DNA of 55,140 nt, from positions 1 through 55,140 of the forward strand of contig RFST01000002.1 of the NCBI GenBank assembly GCA_009923855.1. The letters are read 5' to 3'. Numbering within the stretch: the stretch's first letter is position 1; every line of letters begins with the position of its first letter. The position numbers and the translations under genes are program-made. The notes beneath the pieces are model-generated. The model saw only the letters and a list, made by a program, of their open reading frames with translations. It did no database searches and was not told the origin of the DNA. Positions 9,196-20,105 of the stretch are shown here, piece by piece. This DNA comes from Actinomycetota bacterium (lineage in GTDB: Bacteria; Actinomycetota; Acidimicrobiia; Acidimicrobiales; Ilumatobacteraceae).

Positions 9196-9719
9196 GTGAC
9201 GCACGCATCGAGGGTTATGCCCGCGCCCTTTTCGAAATCGCCCGTGCCGAGGGAACGCTCGACGAGGTTGAGGACGAACTGTTCCGATTCGCTCGCTCGT
9301 TTGAGTCGAGCGACGCGCTTCGCAATGCGCTCACCGACGAGATGGTGCCAGCCGACCGTCGCCAGGGCATTGTGGAGTCACTTCTTGGTGACCGCGCGAC
9401 TGCCACGACCATGCAGTTGGTATCGATGGTCATCGGCTCCGGCCGCGGTCGGGATCTCCCAGAGATCATCGACTCGCTCGTCGCTCGTGCATCGCGTTCG
9501 AAGGACCTTGAGGTCGCCGAGGTCCGTAGCGCTGTTGCGCTGACCGACGATCAACAGACCCGTCTTGCCGCTGCTCTGGCGAATGCCACTGGGCAGCAAG
9601 TCAACCTCAAGGTGGTTGTCGATCCGTCCGTCATCGGCGGCATCGTCGCCACCGTCGGCGACACCGTCATCGACGGCACCGTCCGCACCCGTCTCGACCA
9701 GCTGAAGAGCCGTCTCTAG
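9192..9719 (+). CDS. atpH: ATP synthase F1 subunit delta
   Basis: The 175-residue delta subunit links the stator stalk to the top of the alpha/beta hexamer. It has the helical N-terminal domain beginning [13 protein letters not shown] and the C-terminal block [20 protein letters not shown], the delta/OSCP signature. Here delta is a separate gene, not fused to b as in mycobacteria. It overlaps the b gene by ATGA and precedes atpA by 10 bases. Confidence 0.94.
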   Translation: MSDARIEGYARALFEIARAEGTLDEVEDELFRFARSFESSDALRNALTDEMVPADRRQGIVESLLGDRATATTMQLVSMVIGSGRGRDLPEIIDSLVARASRSKDLEVAEVRSAVALTDDQQTRLAAALANATGQQVNLKVVVDPSVIGGIVATVGDTVIDGTVRTRLDQLKSRL

Positions 9720-9729
9720 GAGCACACCA

Positions 9730-11325
9730 ATGGCTGAACTCACGATCTCCGCCGCCGATATCGCGGCGGCCATCACGAAAAACCTCGAGGGCTACGAGCC
9801 CTCTGTCGAGGCCCGAACTGTGGGCCGTGTCGTCGAGATCGGCGACGGTATTGCCCGCGTGTCCGGGTTGCCCGACGCCGCCGTGAACGAACTCCTTGAG
9901 TTTGCCGACGGGTCGATGGGCCTGGCGCTGAACCTTGATGAGGACACGATCGGCGCGGTGGTTCTTGGTGCCGCAGAGGCCATCGAAGAAGGTCAGCCGG
10001 TGAAGGCAACGGGTCGAATCCTGTCCATCCCGGTGGGTGACGGTGTTCTCGGTCGCGTGGTGAACGCGCTTGGCGAGCCGGTTGACGGCCAGGGTGACCT
10101 GGTTGGCACCGAGTTGCGCCGCATGGAGATTCAGGCCCCCGGCATCATGGGTCGCAAGCCGGTTCACGAACCGCTCCAGACCGGTATCAAGGCCATCGAC
10201 GCCATGACTCCGATCGGTCGCGGTCAGCGCGAACTCATCATTGGCGATCGCAAGACGGGCAAGACCACGGTCGCAATCGACACGATCCTGAACCAGAAGG
10301 GCCAGGGCGTGAAGTGCATCTACGTCGCGATTGGCCAGAAGGGTTCGACGGTTGCCCAGACCGTGGAGACCCTGCGTCAAGCCGGCGCACTCGAGTACAC
10401 CGTGGTGGTGACGGCTCCTGCCGCGGACGCCGCACCGTTCAAGTACCTTGCCCCCTACGCCGGATGCGCGATGGGCCAGCACTGGATGGAAAAGGGCGAA
10501 CACGCCCTGGTGGTGTACGACGACTTGTCGAAGCAGGCTGAGGCCTACCGTCAGTTGTCGTTGCTGCTGCGCCGCCCGCCGGGCCGCGAGGCCTACCCAG
10601 GCGACGTCTTCTATCTCCACAGTCGGTTGTTGGAGCGCGCAGCGAAGCTGTCCGATGAGAACGGTGCGGGCTCGATGACCGCGCTGCCGATCATTGAGAC
10701 CAAGGGTGGCGACGTGTCAGCGTTCATCCCGACCAACGTGATCTCGATCACCGACGGTCAGGTGTACCTGCAGGACAACCTGTTCAAGTCGGGTGTTCGC
10801 CCTGCTGTCGACGTGGGCATCTCGGTGTCCCGTGTGGGTGGCGCTGCCCAGATCAAGTCGATGAAGTCGGTTGCCGGTACGTTGAAGCTCGACCTCGCTC
10901 AGTTCCGCGAGCTCGAGGCCTTCGCCACATTCGGCTCCGAACTCGACGCTGTGTCCAAAGCGCAGCTTGACCGTGGCTACCGCTTGGTGGAGTTGCTGAA
11001 GCAGTCGCTGAACAGCCCGATGTCGGTAGAGGAGCAGGTCGTGTCGCTCTTTGCCGGCACGAAGGGGTACCTCGACGACTTGGCGGTTGCTGACGTGCGA
11101 CGCTTCGAAGAAGAATTGCTGGACTTCGTTCGTACGCGCCACTCCGGTCTGCTCACCGAGATTCGCACTGCTGGCGTGCCCGATGCGCTTGCCGATGCGG
11201 TGCAATCCTTTAAAGCTGGCTTCCAGCGCTCCGACGCCGCTTCCGGCGTGGCGGTTGACCCGTCATCGGTTGACGCCGACGAGGTGGGCGACGCCGCATC
11301 CGACAAGACCCTCGCCACGGAGTGA
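9730..11325 (+). CDS. atpA: ATP synthase F1 subunit alpha
   Basis: The 531-residue subunit carries the non-catalytic nucleotide sites. Walker A reads GDRKTGKTT. Other alpha marks are the N-terminal [24 protein letters not shown] and the [13 protein letters not shown] block with the conserved arginine near the catalytic interface. The C-terminus continues about 25 acidic residues past the usual end. It follows atpH closely, and atpG starts 5 bases after it. Confidence 0.97.
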   Translation: MAELTISAADIAAAITKNLEGYEPSVEARTVGRVVEIGDGIARVSGLPDAAVNELLEFADGSMGLALNLDEDTIGAVVLGAAEAIEEGQPVKATGRILSIPVGDGVLGRVVNALGEPVDGQGDLVGTELRRMEIQAPGIMGRKPVHEPLQTGIKAIDAMTPIGRGQRELIIGDRKTGKTTVAIDTILNQKGQGVKCIYVAIGQKGSTVAQTVETLRQAGALEYTVVVTAPAADAAPFKYLAPYAGCAMGQHWMEKGEHALVVYDDLSKQAEAYRQLSLLLRRPPGREAYPGDVFYLHSRLLERAAKLSDENGAGSMTALPIIETKGGDVSAFIPTNVISITDGQVYLQDNLFKSGVRPAVDVGISVSRVGGAAQIKSMKSVAGTLKLDLAQFRELEAFATFGSELDAVSKAQLDRGYRLVELLKQSLNSPMSVEEQVVSLFAGTKGYLDDLAVADVRRFEEELLDFVRTRHSGLLTEIRTAGVPDALADAVQSFKAGFQRSDAASGVAVDPSSVDADEVGDAASDKTLATE

Positions 11326-11330
11326 TCTAG

Positions 11331-13741
<2,411 letters not shown>

Positions 13742-13744
13742 GTC

Positions 13745-14143
13745 ATGTCTGCCTCCTTCAGCGTCGAGGTGGTGTCTCCGGAGTCGGTGCTCTACTCCGG
13801 TGAGGCCACAATGGTGATCACCCGAACACTGGGTGGCGGCGAGATCGCCTTCCAGGCCGGGCATGCTCCATTTCTTGGCGCCCTTGACGCGAGCCACACG
13901 AGGGTGTTCCTCGTCGATGGCGCGGTGGAGGACATCGCTGTTCACGGTGGCTTTGTTGAGGTGAGCAACAACAAGGTGTCGCTGCTGTCCGACACCGCCG
14001 AGGTGGCCTCAGCCATCGATGTTGGGCGTGCCCGGGCGGCAAAAGAACGGGCCGAAGAACGACTGCGTCACGAACACGATGCGGAAGCGACCGCAGCTCT
14101 TGGGCGCGCAAACGCTCGTCTGAGCGCTGCCGGCCATTCCTGA
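13745..14143 (+). CDS. atpC: ATP synthase F1 subunit epsilon
   Basis: The 132-residue subunit has the N-terminal beta-sandwich (FSVEVVSPESVLYSGEA, GEIAFQAGHAPFLGAL) and a C-terminal alpha-helical hairpin rich in Ala, Glu and Arg. It inhibits ATP hydrolysis and couples rotor to F1. It is the last gene of the atp operon; its stop codon lies in the left arm of the hairpin at 14136-14159. Confidence 0.94.
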   Translation: MSASFSVEVVSPESVLYSGEATMVITRTLGGGEIAFQAGHAPFLGALDASHTRVFLVDGAVEDIAVHGGFVEVSNNKVSLLSDTAEVASAIDVGRARAAKERAEERLRHEHDAEATAALGRANARLSAAGHS

Positions 14144-14159
14144 GCGTCGGCTCAGGAAT
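14136..14159. terminator. Bidirectional hairpin between atpC and glpX
   Basis: ATTCCTGAGC, loop GTCG, GCTCAGGAAT: a perfect 10-bp stem. The atpC stop (14141-14143) is in one arm and the glpX stop (14152-14154) is in the other. No T-tract follows on the plus strand, as is common for actinobacterial terminators. Confidence 0.7.
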
Positions 14160-15150
14160 AATCGATCGCTGAGAATTCCTGCAGTTTGCGTACCCGGTGT
14201 CGGGCGTCGATAAAGCGAACGGTGCCGCTTCGTGAACGCATCACCAGGCTCTGGGTGCGGGCTCCGCGAGAGTCGAAGCGCACTCCGCGAAGCAACTGCC
14301 CATCGGTGAGGCCGGTGGCCGCGAAGAAACAGTTGTCGCCACGCACCAGGTCATCCTGGGTGAGGACCTGATCGAGGTCGTAGCCGGCAGAGATCATGGC
14401 CGAACGCTCCTCATCGGATTGGGGCGCGAGTCGTGCCTGGATCTCTCCGCCCATCGACTTCAAAGCGGCGGCCGAGATCACACCTTCTGGGGTGCCACCG
14501 ATGCCGAGTAGAACGTCGACACCGGCGTCGGGCCATGCGGACGCGATAGCGCCGTAGACGTCGCCGTCACGGATGAGCCGGATGCGGGCCCCGGAAGCAC
14601 GTACCTCGGCGATCAGGTCGGCGTGACGTGGTCGGTCGAGAATCACCACGGTCAGATCGCGAACCGTTGTGCGCTTTGATTTAGCGATCCACTTCAGGTT
14701 TTGCGTTGCGCTGGCGGTGATGTCGATGGCGTCCGCTGCGTCGGGGCCAACGGCGATCTTCTCCATGTAGAACGATGGACCTGGGTCGAACATCGATCCT
14801 CGTTCACCAACGGCAATAACTGACAGTGCGTTCGTGAGGCCGTGCGCGGTCAGGGTGGTGCCGTCGATCGGATCGACAGCGACATCGACGTGAGGTTCGC
14901 TGCCATCGCCAACGACCTCTCCGTTGTAGAGCATCGGTGCGTCGTCTTTTTCACCTTCACCGATGATGACTACACCGTTCATCTGCACCGTCGACAGGCT
15001 GAGGCGCATGGCATCGACGGCGGCCGCATCGGCACCCTCTTTGTCGCCGCGGCCGACCCAGCGCGCGGCGGCAAGAGCTGCGGACTCGGTTACGCGGACG
15101 AGTTCAAGAGCGAGGTTGCGATCGGGACGCTGGGCGGCGGGGTTTGCCAT
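14152..15150 (-). CDS. glpX: Fructose-1,6-bisphosphatase, class II
   Basis: This 332-residue class II enzyme dephosphorylates fructose 1,6-bisphosphate in gluconeogenesis. Motifs: [31 protein letters not shown], the metal/substrate motif [12 protein letters not shown] and [23 protein letters not shown] 15150 is preferred to GTG 15156 because TACGGT lies 6 bases before it. It converges on atpC and diverges from an S9 peptidase, with both promoters packed into about 36 bases. Confidence 0.95.
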   Translation of the reverse strand: MANPAAQRPDRNLALELVRVTESAALAAARWVGRGDKEGADAAAVDAMRLSLSTVQMNGVVIIGEGEKDDAPMLYNGEVVGDGSEPHVDVAVDPIDGTTLTAHGLTNALSVIAVGERGSMFDPGPSFYMEKIAVGPDAADAIDITASATQNLKWIAKSKRTTVRDLTVVILDRPRHADLIAEVRASGARIRLIRDGDVYGAIASAWPDAGVDVLLGIGGTPEGVISAAALKSMGGEIQARLAPQSDEERSAMISAGYDLDQVLTQDDLVRGDNCFFAATGLTDGQLLRGVRFDSRGARTQSLVMRSRSGTVRFIDARHRVRKLQEFSAIDYS

Positions 15151-15156
15151 GGGCAC

Positions 15157-15162
15157 ACCGTA
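15157..15162 (-). promoter_or_regulatory. -10 box, leaderless glpX
   Basis: TACGGT on the minus strand, 6 bases before ATG 15150. Confidence 0.55.
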
Positions 15163-15173
15163 GTGCGGTGCGG

Positions 15174-15179
15174 TACCGT
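15174..15179 (+). promoter_or_regulatory. -10 box, leaderless S9 peptidase
   Basis: TACCGT, 7 bases before ATG 15187. It lies only 11 bases from the opposing glpX box. Confidence 0.5.
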
Positions 15180-15186
15180 CGCCGTC

Positions 15187-16968
15187 ATGGGTGCGGTGCC
15201 GATCGAGCTGCTTCTATCGGGCCGAGACCTGACCGAGGCCCGAATCGATCCGACGGGGTCGCGCGTGTCGGTGGTGGCACGCATGTCCGGTGGGCCGACT
15301 CGGTTGCTTCTGGTGCCTGTCGATGGTGGGCCTGAACGCGAGGTAGCTGTTGGCGTCGACATCGCTGCCGGGCGTGGCGATGGTGGAGGTGCGACCGCGT
15401 GGATGCCCAGTGGTGATGCCGTGGTGGTGGCTGGTCGCGACGGCGAGCTGTACCTTGCGGACCTTCGCGGGGGCTCGCGGCCGCTCACGGCGCGCGGGCG
15501 CTCGACGCGCATGCCCGCGGTTAGTGCCGATGGGCGTTATGTGGTGTCTGTGGTGGACGAAGCCGAGGTGTGGCTGACCGACCTGCACACCGATCGTGAA
15601 TACCGAATTGACGACGGGGAACACGACTTCTGCATGGATCCGGCTATCCGGGTCGTCGATGGAGACATCGATGTGTGCTGGCAGGCGTGGTCGATACCAC
15701 ACATGGCGTGGGACCGATCGGTGATCGTGCGCTGCGTCATGGCCGGGCCGGATGGTCCTGCTCGACGTACGCTGGTTGGCGCCGCCCAGACCACCCAGCC
15801 GCGATTTCTGGCTGATGGATCTCTGGGCTGTCTGCGCGATGACCACGGATGGCTCAATGTGTGGATTGATGACCATGCGTTGGTCGATGAACCCTGTGAA
15901 CATGGCAATCCGACATGGGGCCCGGGCGCTGTCTCCTTCACCGGGTCGCCGTCGGCGAGCGCGGTCGCCATCTGCCGCAACGAGGCTGGCTTCGGCAGGC
16001 TCGTCCTGGTTGACCGATGCAGCGGTGCGACCGTCGACATCGGCCGCGGTGTGCACTCATCGCTGTCGTGGGCGGGGGAGCACCTGGTCGCGATCCGCAG
16101 TGGGGCTCGCACTCCAACGCAGGTCGTGTCGTATCGCGTGGGCGACGACTACGCCGATGCTGCCGTGCACCGCACCACATTGATGGTGGGCCCCGCTGGT
16201 GGCTGGGAGTCGTACGGGTTGCCGGAGCCCGAGGTGCACCGTGTGAATGGGCCCGCCGGGGCGGTGTTCCTGCGTCGATATGCAGCGGGTGGCGGAATTG
16301 CTCTGGTGATGGTGCACGGAGGCCCGACCGATCAGTGGCGTGTGGAGTTCAACCCCCGAATTGCCTACTGGTGGTCGCGTGGCGTGGACGTGGTGGTGGT
16401 CGACCCTCGCGGCACGACAGGCCATGGTCGAGAGTTCGCGCAGGCCCTTCGCGGTGGGTGGGGAGTGCACGACGTCGTCGATGTGCGCGCTGCCATCGAT
16501 CATGTGCACACCGCCGGGTGGGCGTCACCTGCGACCACGGCTGTGGCCGGGTCGTCATCGGGAGGGTTGACGGTTCTGGGGGTACTGTGCTCTGCCACGC
16601 CGCCGGTGGTTGCGGGGGTGGCCACGTACCCCGTGAGTGATCTTGCAGCCCTACTCAACGTCGATCATCGCTACGAGGCTCATTACCCCCTTGGATTGGT
16701 CGGCCCGGTCGGCGACCCGGCCTACGACATCGGTTCGCCGATGATGCATATCGGGCGATTGGGCACACCGCTGTTGCTCCTGCACGGCACCGACGACCCG
16801 GTGGTGCCGATTGAGCAGAGTCGCCGCCTTGTGGCGGGTGCTCCCGATGGCCTGATCGACTACCACGAGTTCGAGGGCGAAGGGCATGGGTTCTCCGCAC
16901 CGGCGTCGCGTCGCCGCGAGTTCGAACTGATGGAGAGGTTCCTCGGCGAACATATTGGGTCAAGGTGA
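15187..16968 (+). CDS. S9-family prolyl oligopeptidase-like peptidase
   Basis: The 593-residue protein has a beta-propeller-like N-terminal half and a C-terminal alpha/beta-hydrolase domain. The nucleophile elbow GSSSGG puts the catalytic serine at 457; the acid is in HGTDDPVVP and the histidine in [16 protein letters not shown] and [11 protein letters not shown] are the usual oxyanion-side motifs of acylaminoacyl-peptidase and DPP-like enzymes. No signal peptide is seen, so it is probably cytoplasmic and cleaves short peptides. The frame is open upstream into glpX antisense, but ATG 15187 fits the -10 box. Exact substrate is unknown. Confidence 0.87.
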   Translation: MGAVPIELLLSGRDLTEARIDPTGSRVSVVARMSGGPTRLLLVPVDGGPEREVAVGVDIAAGRGDGGGATAWMPSGDAVVVAGRDGELYLADLRGGSRPLTARGRSTRMPAVSADGRYVVSVVDEAEVWLTDLHTDREYRIDDGEHDFCMDPAIRVVDGDIDVCWQAWSIPHMAWDRSVIVRCVMAGPDGPARRTLVGAAQTTQPRFLADGSLGCLRDDHGWLNVWIDDHALVDEPCEHGNPTWGPGAVSFTGSPSASAVAICRNEAGFGRLVLVDRCSGATVDIGRGVHSSLSWAGEHLVAIRSGARTPTQVVSYRVGDDYADAAVHRTTLMVGPAGGWESYGLPEPEVHRVNGPAGAVFLRRYAAGGGIALVMVHGGPTDQWRVEFNPRIAYWWSRGVDVVVVDPRGTTGHGREFAQALRGGWGVHDVVDVRAAIDHVHTAGWASPATTAVAGSSSGGLTVLGVLCSATPPVVAGVATYPVSDLAALLNVDHRYEAHYPLGLVGPVGDPAYDIGSPMMHIGRLGTPLLLLHGTDDPVVPIEQSRRLVAGAPDGLIDYHEFEGEGHGFSAPASRRREFELMERFLGEHIGSR

Positions 16969-16995
16969 CGGCCACGCCGGTCTCCGGTCGCGGGC

Positions 16996-17001
16996 TAGCC
17001 T
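16996..17001 (+). promoter_or_regulatory. -10 box, leaderless repeat protein
   Basis: TAGCCT, 6 bases before GTG 17008. Confidence 0.55.
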
Positions 17002-17007
17002 GCCAAC

Positions 17008-17724
17008 GTGGATGACACTGGCGAGTTCCGCCCCGACGATCCTGACACCGTCGTGGTGCACTATGACCTTGGCGTCTGGGATATCGACCAGCGGTCCGCG
17101 TTGGCCGAGGCACTCGCCGCTGCCGGAATCGAACATGTGTGGAACGGCGATGAGTTGCTGATTCCCGAGCATGTTGAAGAACAGACCGATGCGGTTTTCG
17201 AGCGTCTTGAGGCAGAAATTGGGCCGTTCCCGGAACTGCTAGCACCAGATGAGGACGGCACCGAATTTCAACTCGATGAGTGGTCGGCGGCCGAGCGCTC
17301 GTCGTTGAGCAGTGCGTTGGTCGATGCCCAGATCCCGCATCGATGGGAGGGCACATCGGTGGTGGTGGCCGCTGATGCAGAACAGGTGGTTGACGAACTT
17401 CTCGATGCGATCGAGGCTGGCGATGTGGCAAATCTGGATGTAGACGCCGATGCTGCACCGGATGGGATCTTGTCGGTGGTGTTCTCGATCGCCGACCGCC
17501 TGGCACGCGATGTGAATGCCTCTGGAGCACGGATGGAACTGTTCGATCTCGTCCCGCAGGTTCGCTCTGCGGGTGCCCCCTTCGGCATCACCACCCGGGT
17601 GTGGGACACGGTTGTGGCGCACGCCGAACAGCTGTGCGCGGCGTTCACGGCCGACGATTTCGATCCCGCGGACGTCACGACAGCGGCGGGTGACCTGCGC
17701 GACACCTGCCGACCCTGGGTCTGA
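17008..17724 (+). CDS. Uncharacterised acidic protein with an internal duplication
   Basis: I do not recognise this 238-residue acidic protein. Two similar segments are visible. The first (about residues 16-70) runs from VVVHYDLGVWDIDQRSALAE through AGIEHVWNGDELLIPE. The second (about 89-143) runs from TEFQLDEWSAAERSSLSSAL through AQIPHRWEGTSVVVAA. Each has strand, helix, then a strand with a conserved W, then a helix, like a small alpha/beta unit. The remaining about 95 residues are helical. There is no signal peptide or membrane segment. It has its own promoter, and a J-domain gene follows 66 bases later. Confidence 0.7.
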   Translation: MDDTGEFRPDDPDTVVVHYDLGVWDIDQRSALAEALAAAGIEHVWNGDELLIPEHVEEQTDAVFERLEAEIGPFPELLAPDEDGTEFQLDEWSAAERSSLSSALVDAQIPHRWEGTSVVVAADAEQVVDELLDAIEAGDVANLDVDADAAPDGILSVVFSIADRLARDVNASGARMELFDLVPQVRSAGAPFGITTRVWDTVVAHAEQLCAAFTADDFDPADVTTAAGDLRDTCRPWV

Positions 17725-17778
17725 TCACGCCCCCGGATGCGTCTGTGAGCACAATCCGACGGCGCCATGGTTGGCCGG

Positions 17779-17784
17779 TACGCT
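17779..17784 (+). promoter_or_regulatory. -10 box, leaderless J-domain gene
   Basis: TACGCT, 6 bases before GTG 17791. It lies inside the longer open frame from ATG 17767 and so argues for the GTG start. Confidence 0.5.
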
Positions 17785-17790
17785 CCGAAC

Positions 17791-18498
17791 GTGCTGCTCG
17801 CCGAAATCGAGGTCTACCACAGCCGGCCGGCGCAGCCGACCCGCCGACTGTCGCTCGGTGCGCTCGACCTGCCGGTCGATCCGTCGCCGGGTCTCGGCGG
17901 CTTGTTGCTCGGCGCGGTGGTCGCGCGTCACAGCCGCGAGCTATCTGTTGACGACCTGCTCGAGGTGACGCATCTGTTGCGCCAGGTGGAGCGTGGCGAG
18001 CGTGTGGTGCAACCGCGTTTGCGGCACCGCTACCAGATCGATCGTCACGGCCTTGCGGTGAGCCGCCATCGGCTCGAGTCCGACGGCGATGAGATCCGCT
18101 TCGACTTCGGGACCACGGGCACCGACCTCGCGCAGGTGCTGGGGGCGGTGTACGCCCTCGAACGCCTCGCCATGGAGCATCGTCGCACCATTGCGCCCCT
18201 GCTCGACCGAGCAACCAGATGGCGTGGCCCGATCGGCGCCTCATTGATCCAGCATCTGGCGGGCGCGCGCAGTAGCGAGCTGTCGGCTCTGGCCGACCCG
18301 CGTGGATGGGCGATGAACATCTTGGGGCTTGACCCAACCGGTCCGACACCCGATCGGCGTGATGTCATGCGGTGCTACCGGGCGCGAATGCGCGAGATTC
18401 ACCCGGACCACGGCGGGGACAGCACCGATGCCTCCACCTCGATCATCGAGTTGAACGAGGCGCGGCGCATTCTCACCGACCCACTTGTCGCGGTGTGA
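17791..18498 (+). CDS. Protein with a C-terminal J domain
   Basis: The 235-residue protein has an unassigned N-terminal region (about 170 residues, mixed alpha/beta) and a C-terminal J domain (about residues 175-232). The J domain shows ILGLDP, RCYRARMREIHPDHGGD with the HPD tripeptide, and the closing helix IIELNEARRIL. J domains stimulate Hsp70 ATPase, so it probably directs DnaK to a client through its N-terminal region. There are no Gly/Phe or zinc-finger regions, so it is not DnaJ itself. The stop codon lies in the loop of a hairpin shared with the convergent MFS gene. Confidence 0.78.
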   Translation: MLLAEIEVYHSRPAQPTRRLSLGALDLPVDPSPGLGGLLLGAVVARHSRELSVDDLLEVTHLLRQVERGERVVQPRLRHRYQIDRHGLAVSRHRLESDGDEIRFDFGTTGTDLAQVLGAVYALERLAMEHRRTIAPLLDRATRWRGPIGASLIQHLAGARSSELSALADPRGWAMNILGLDPTGPTPDRRDVMRCYRARMREIHPDHGGDSTDASTSIIELNEARRILTDPLVAV

Positions 18499-18508
18499 TG
18501 TCACCGCG
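18489..18508. terminator. Hairpin between convergent J-domain and MFS genes
   Basis: CGCGGTG, loop TGATGT, CACCGCG: a 7-bp GC-rich stem. The loop contains the stop codon of the J-domain gene. No T-tract. Confidence 0.45.
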
Positions 18509-18554
18509 GCCCCGCGTTGCCGCGATCACTCCGGGCATGCACAGCGCCGACCGC

Positions 18555-20084
18555 TTAATCGACGTCGTTCAGATCTTCGAGTTCGCGATGAGCTGTCTCT
18601 GGAAGTGCCCGTACCATCACGACGGCAAGCAGCTGACCGAGCGCCAACAGCGCCATCACCCGGCCGTGGCTCCAGCCCGCATCGAGGAGCACGCCGGCAC
18701 TCAACAGACCGACAACGCCGGCGACCAGAGCCACCAGGGTGAGAAGACCTGATGCTCGTGCCCGTGCACCGGTCGGGAACAATTCGGTGCGATAGACGGC
18801 GATCGCGGGGTAGGCGATGCCGCCGAGCAACCCTCCGAGGAAGGTGGCCCCCCACATCGGCGGACCACCGATGGCGAACGACAGCACGACGCCCACCGCG
18901 GCGAACGGCAGGGCACCCGCGATCACCCGTCGTCGCCCACTGCTGTCGGCGGCACGCCCACCGATCATCAACCCCACGGCTGCGGGGGTGGCGGTGCAGA
19001 GAGTGAAGATCGCGATCAGGCTGGCCGAGTAGCCGCGTTCATCGTCGAGGTAGCCGTTCTGAAAGAAACTGGCTGGAGCCACGAGGATGTTGACCCCAAC
19101 AGCGATGGCGGCAAGAACGGCGAAACGTGACCGATCGATGGGGGTGCGGCGCAGATGGGGACGGACGAATCGCTGGGTTTCGGGCAGGCGTCGGGTGAGG
19201 TCGACCGCGACCGCCAGCCAGATCAGTGCGACCACGTAGACCCAACGCCATCCCGCATCTCCAAGGTCGGCAAGCGGCAGGGCTGCCACGGCAATACCGG
19301 CACCCAACCCGTTGGCGAGCGCGAGAAGGCCAACCGCGTGGGCGCGAGAGTTGCGTGGCATCTCCTCGGCCGCAATCACCGCGATCAAGAAATCGACGGC
19401 GAGTCCCAGCGGACGCCCGATGGCCTGCGTGACGACGAGCAGGCCGAAATTCGGTGCAAGTGCTCCCAATGCGGTGATGGTTGGTGCCGACCATGCAGCG
19501 ATCAGCACAGCCCGACGTCGGCCGATTCGGTCGCCGGCGACCGCGAGGGGAATCGTGATGATGATGCCGGCTCGCACGAGTGACCCGGCAACCCCGACGC
19601 CGGTGTTACCCACCCCAAAATCGTCAGCAGCGAAGGCGACCGTCTGGGTGAACAAGGTGTTGGTGAACGCTGATGCCATGGCGGCTGCTGCGAGTAAACC
19701 CAGGATGCGCACGGTCCGAGCATCGAGTCGATCCGGCGGTGCCCACCACGGCATCGACCCGCGTGGGGGGCGGTGCCGCACCGTGTGCGCGACCGCCAGC
19801 GCGTAGAGCCAACCAAACCACGGCACCTCGATGCGGTAGGACGTGACCTCATGGACCTGCCCGTCAGGGCTGGTGCTGACCCGACGTTCCCAGTGGGTGA
19901 ACGGACCGTGTGCTTGATGAAATACCGCGTCGGAGGATGCGTATGCGGACGACTGAGGGTCGTCACCTGGGTCGTTTGCTACGACAACCTCGGCGACGAC
20001 GTCCTCGCGGGGCGTCAGCGCTGCGGGGCCTCGCGGGTCTCCGGCGGGCCAGGTGGTGCGCTGGGTGCGCTGTCCGACCGGCAC
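18555..20084 (-). CDS. MFS transporter with N-terminal extra domain
   Basis: The 509-residue protein has 12 hydrophobic segments from about residue 125 on, with the major facilitator loop motif GDRIGRRRAVLIAAW between helices 2 and 3 and its second-half echo GGRAADSSGRRRVIAG. Before these, about 120 residues form a polar domain containing GPFTHWERRVSTSPDGQVHE, then VPWFGWLYALAV and the tract PWWAPPDRLDARTVRILG. The substrate is unknown. GTG 20084 is supported by TATGCT 6 bases upstream. It is divergent from murA; their -10 boxes overlap. Confidence 0.83.
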   Translation of the reverse strand: MPVGQRTQRTTWPAGDPRGPAALTPREDVVAEVVVANDPGDDPQSSAYASSDAVFHQAHGPFTHWERRVSTSPDGQVHEVTSYRIEVPWFGWLYALAVAHTVRHRPPRGSMPWWAPPDRLDARTVRILGLLAAAAMASAFTNTLFTQTVAFAADDFGVGNTGVGVAGSLVRAGIIITIPLAVAGDRIGRRRAVLIAAWSAPTITALGALAPNFGLLVVTQAIGRPLGLAVDFLIAVIAAEEMPRNSRAHAVGLLALANGLGAGIAVAALPLADLGDAGWRWVYVVALIWLAVAVDLTRRLPETQRFVRPHLRRTPIDRSRFAVLAAIAVGVNILVAPASFFQNGYLDDERGYSASLIAIFTLCTATPAAVGLMIGGRAADSSGRRRVIAGALPFAAVGVVLSFAIGGPPMWGATFLGGLLGGIAYPAIAVYRTELFPTGARARASGLLTLVALVAGVVGLLSAGVLLDAGWSHGRVMALLALGQLLAVVMVRALPETAHRELEDLNDVD

Positions 20085-20090
20085 GGCGGG

Positions 20091-20096
20091 AGCATA
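20091..20096 (-). promoter_or_regulatory. -10 box, leaderless MFS gene
   Basis: TATGCT on the minus strand, 6 bases before GTG 20084. It shares four base pairs with the murA box on the other strand. Confidence 0.55.
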
Positions 20097-20098
20097 CT
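20093..20098 (+). promoter_or_regulatory. -10 box, leaderless murA
   Basis: CATACT, 7 bases before GTG 20106. The first base differs from TANNNT. Confidence 0.45.
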
Positions 20099-20105
20099 GG
20101 GGTCC

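Noticed and set aside
9667-10620. Minus-strand open frame of 317 codons inside atpA
   Set aside because: Shadow of the highly codon-biased atpA.
14842-15186. N-terminal extension of the plus-strand S9 peptidase
   Set aside because: This part is antisense to glpX, and ATG 15187 has a well-placed -10 box and begins the propeller homology.
19773-20105. N-terminal extension of murA
   Set aside because: Lies antisense to the MFS gene; MurA homologues begin near GTG 20106.
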